Assembly: GCF_004187715.1 (NCBI RefSeq)
Contig: NZ_QZWF01000002.1
Span: 682,001-746,000 of the forward strand
From: Streptomyces sp. F001
GTDB lineage: Bacteria > Actinomycetota > Actinomycetes > Streptomycetales > Streptomycetaceae
DNA: 64,000 nucleotides
Reading direction: 5' to 3'
In this document: positions 62,649 through 64,000 of the stretch, piece after piece
Position numbering within the stretch: position 1 is the first letter of the stretch
How the letters are laid out: every line of letters starts with the position of its first letter
Notes under the pieces: model-generated
Seen by the model: the letters and a program-made list of their open reading frames with translations, nothing else
Database searches by the model: none
What the model was told of the DNA's origin: nothing
Position numbers and translations under genes: made by a program

Positions 62649-63170
62649 GTGTCTTCTTCCGTTGCGACCGCCCGTCGTCTGTCCGCCGCAGCGCTCACGG
62701 CCGCTGCCGTCCTGGGCGCCACGGCACTGCCGGCGTCGGGCGCCGGCTACCCCCGCCCGGACCGCGCACAGGCGGAGATCTCGGCCGTGCAGTACGACTC
62801 CCCGGGCTACGACGACGGCTCCAACCGCTCGCTGAACAGGGAATGGGTGGAGATCACCAACAACAGCCGCCGCGACGTCGACCTGGACGGCTGGACCCTG
62901 AAGAGCGAAGACGGTGACACCTACACCTTCGACCGCTACCGCCTCGAAGGCCGCTCAACGGTGCGCATCCACACCGGCTTCGGCCGCGACACCGACAGCG
63001 ACCTTTACCAGGACAGCCGAGACTACGTCTGGGGCAACCGCTCCGACACCGCAACCCTGCGCAACGACCGCGGCCGCTTCATCGACGACCACGCGTGGGG
63101 CCACGACCGAGACCGCCACCACCACGACCGAGACCGTCACCACCACGGCGGCAACCACCACCGGCAGTAA
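62649..63170 (+). CDS. Secreted lamin-tail-domain protein with His-rich tail
   Basis: 173 residues; GTG 62649 is preceded by AGGAGG. Signal peptide RRLSAAALTAAAVLGATALP-ASGAG. The mature part is a single lamin tail (Ig-like) domain: EISAVQYDSPGYDDGSN, EWVEITNNSRRDVDLDGWTL and STVRIHTGFGRDTDSDLYQD. The last ~25 residues are HDRDRHHHDRDRHHHGGNHH, an imperfect repeat that could bind metal ions. Exported, function unknown; the domain is often linked to extracellular DNA- or wall-associated proteins. Confidence 0.88.
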   Translation: MSSSVATARRLSAAALTAAAVLGATALPASGAGYPRPDRAQAEISAVQYDSPGYDDGSNRSLNREWVEITNNSRRDVDLDGWTLKSEDGDTYTFDRYRLEGRSTVRIHTGFGRDTDSDLYQDSRDYVWGNRSDTATLRNDRGRFIDDHAWGHDRDRHHHDRDRHHHGGNHHRQ

Positions 63171-63272
63171 GCCTGCCGTACACCTGGCCCAAAGACTGTC
63201 GGCAACGGGGCAGACCTGGCGACTCGGTCTGCCCCAGGCGGCCCGGCCGGTTCGTCGGCGCGCTCGGTCGGC

Positions 63273-63347
63273 TCAGGCGTTGGGGCGCTTGCCGTGGTTG
63301 GCCTTCTTCTTCTTGCGGCCGCGTCGTTTGTTGCCTCGCTTGGCCAT
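63273..63347 (-). CDS. 50S ribosomal protein bL37 (24 residues)
   Basis: ATG at 63347, preceded by GGGAGATACGCACC, opens a 24-codon frame: MAKRGNKRRGRKKKK then ANHGKRPNA and TGA. Its basic MAKRG start and KANHGKRPNA end match the small actinobacterial ribosomal protein bL37 described in mycobacteria. It binds rRNA at the large subunit. Too short for routine gene callers. Confidence 0.85.
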   Translation of the reverse strand: MAKRGNKRRGRKKKKANHGKRPNA

Positions 63348-63805
63348 GGTGCGTATCTCCCTAATCAGGACTTTTCACACCTTCGCCAGTCTAGATTCAG
63401 CCCGTGGGATCCGCATCAGCGCTGCGCCACCCACACGCGCAAGCCGCAGCTCCGCCTCACGGCCCTGCCGAGCGCGCCAGCAGCGATCAAGCCAGGGAAG
63501 TCCCCGCCCCTCCAGGCCGCGTCCCTCCGGATAATTCGATCGCGCCGCGGCACGACGTCCGCTGCATAGGCGCGGTGACCGATCCCTATGTCCGGCGCTC
63601 GCGGCACAGGTTCTCTCCTCTGTCCGCTCCTTGGAGAGCCGCCGCACTGTCCCAGCGAGAGTCACGGCCGGCACCTGGCATCCGGCGTCGCCCCAGAGGA
63701 CAGTGGGCTTGGGCCGTTCTGCCGATGTGTTGCGGCGCAAGCACGGCTGACCTGCCGTTTCGCCTTCCGGAGTGAGGTCCCTCCTTCTGGAGAACCGACC
63801 GCGGG
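63348..63805. other. Intergenic stretch between bL37 and the stress protein gene
   Basis: No gene is supported on either strand; the leader of the bL37 gene occupies the first ~60 bases. Confidence 0.3.
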
Positions 63806-64000
63806 CTACTGGTCGTGCGCATGCGGGACGGTGATGACCGGGCAGTGTGCGTGGTGCAGTACGCCCTGACTGACGGAGCCCAGCAGCATGCCGGTGAAGC
63901 CGCCGTGCCCGCGTGCGCCCACGACCAGGCCGAGGGCGTCTTCGGACGCCTTGGTGAGGACCTGTACCGGGTGACCTCTCACGACCTCGTGGTGCAGTTC
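63806..64000 (-). CDS. Universal stress protein (UspA family), C-terminal end
   Basis: The last 64 residues of a UspA-type protein, continuing beyond the window edge. The nucleotide-binding motif is visible: VVGARGHGGFTGMLLGSVSQ (G-X2-G-X9-GS) followed by HHAHCPVITVPH. In streptomycetes these are often two-domain proteins expressed in dormancy or oxygen limitation; the visible piece is the final domain. Confidence 0.92.
   Translation of the reverse strand, partial: ELHHEVVRGHPVQVLTKASEDALGLVVGARGHGGFTGMLLGSVSQGVLHHAHCPVITVPHAHDQ

Overview
The window reads as a chromosome segment of a Streptomyces or close relative. Evidence: very high GC, frequent GTG starts, four-base ATGA/GTGA gene overlaps, a binding-protein-dependent sugar ABC operon with no ATPase gene of its own, SpoIIE/GAF phosphatases, a GerW protein, zinc-independent ribosomal protein paralogues and many secreted-enzyme remnants. 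The density of insertion sequences and decayed genes suits an accessory part of a chromosome arm; no chromosome end, rRNA or tRNA gene was seen.

Left part (1-11.3 kb): small metabolic genes (VOC protein, flavin disulfide oxidoreductase, methyltransferase), a frameshifted GNAT gene, an MFS relic, a cysteine-poor L33-L31-L36 ribosomal protein cluster, a DUF2254 membrane protein, IS481 scraps and a cytochrome oxidase ctaD gene broken by a one-base loss. Sugar region (11.3-24.7 kb): a lipoprotein/permease/permease ABC operon whose GH65 hydrolase gene has been separated from it by an IS5-type element, a LacI regulator whose promoter carries the same half-site as the operon promoter, an SDR/TetR divergent pair, and a group of secreted carbohydrate-active proteins of which only one is intact. 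Mobile region (24.8-33 kb): an IS630-type element with a passenger gene, a second IS5-type copy abutting it, two small HTH genes, a secreted barrel protein, and a 2.5-kb group II intron inserted exactly inside a TnpB-related gene.

Middle (33-48 kb): two SpoIIE-type phosphatases, an IS256 relic, a DHFR-like protein, a MarR regulator opposite a frameshifted methyltransferase and gerW, a second zinc-independent ribosomal protein cluster on the other strand, AbfB and ABC permease relics, a DoxX protein and a pentapeptide-repeat membrane protein.

The most interesting region is 48.0-57.7 kb: six collinear genes that look like one biosynthetic operon. A carrier-protein/NRPS-terminal-domain membrane protein is followed by a C(partial)-A-PCP-TE-like synthetase, a SyrP/TauD-type iron oxygenase, SbnB-like and SbnA-like enzymes that should make L-2,3-diaminopropionate from O-phosphoserine and glutamate, and a phosphopantetheinyl transferase that would activate the carriers. 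The natural inference is a small diaminopropionate-derived (perhaps hydroxylated or oligomeric) metabolite; I cannot name the product. To the right follow an ECF sigma factor with its zinc anti-sigma factor, ISL3 and integrase relics, a lamin-tail secreted protein, a 24-residue bL37 ribosomal protein gene and the end of a universal stress protein gene.

Several otherwise well-preserved genes (GNAT, ctaD, a methyltransferase) carry single-base frameshifts. The sequence alone cannot separate real decay from assembly error.
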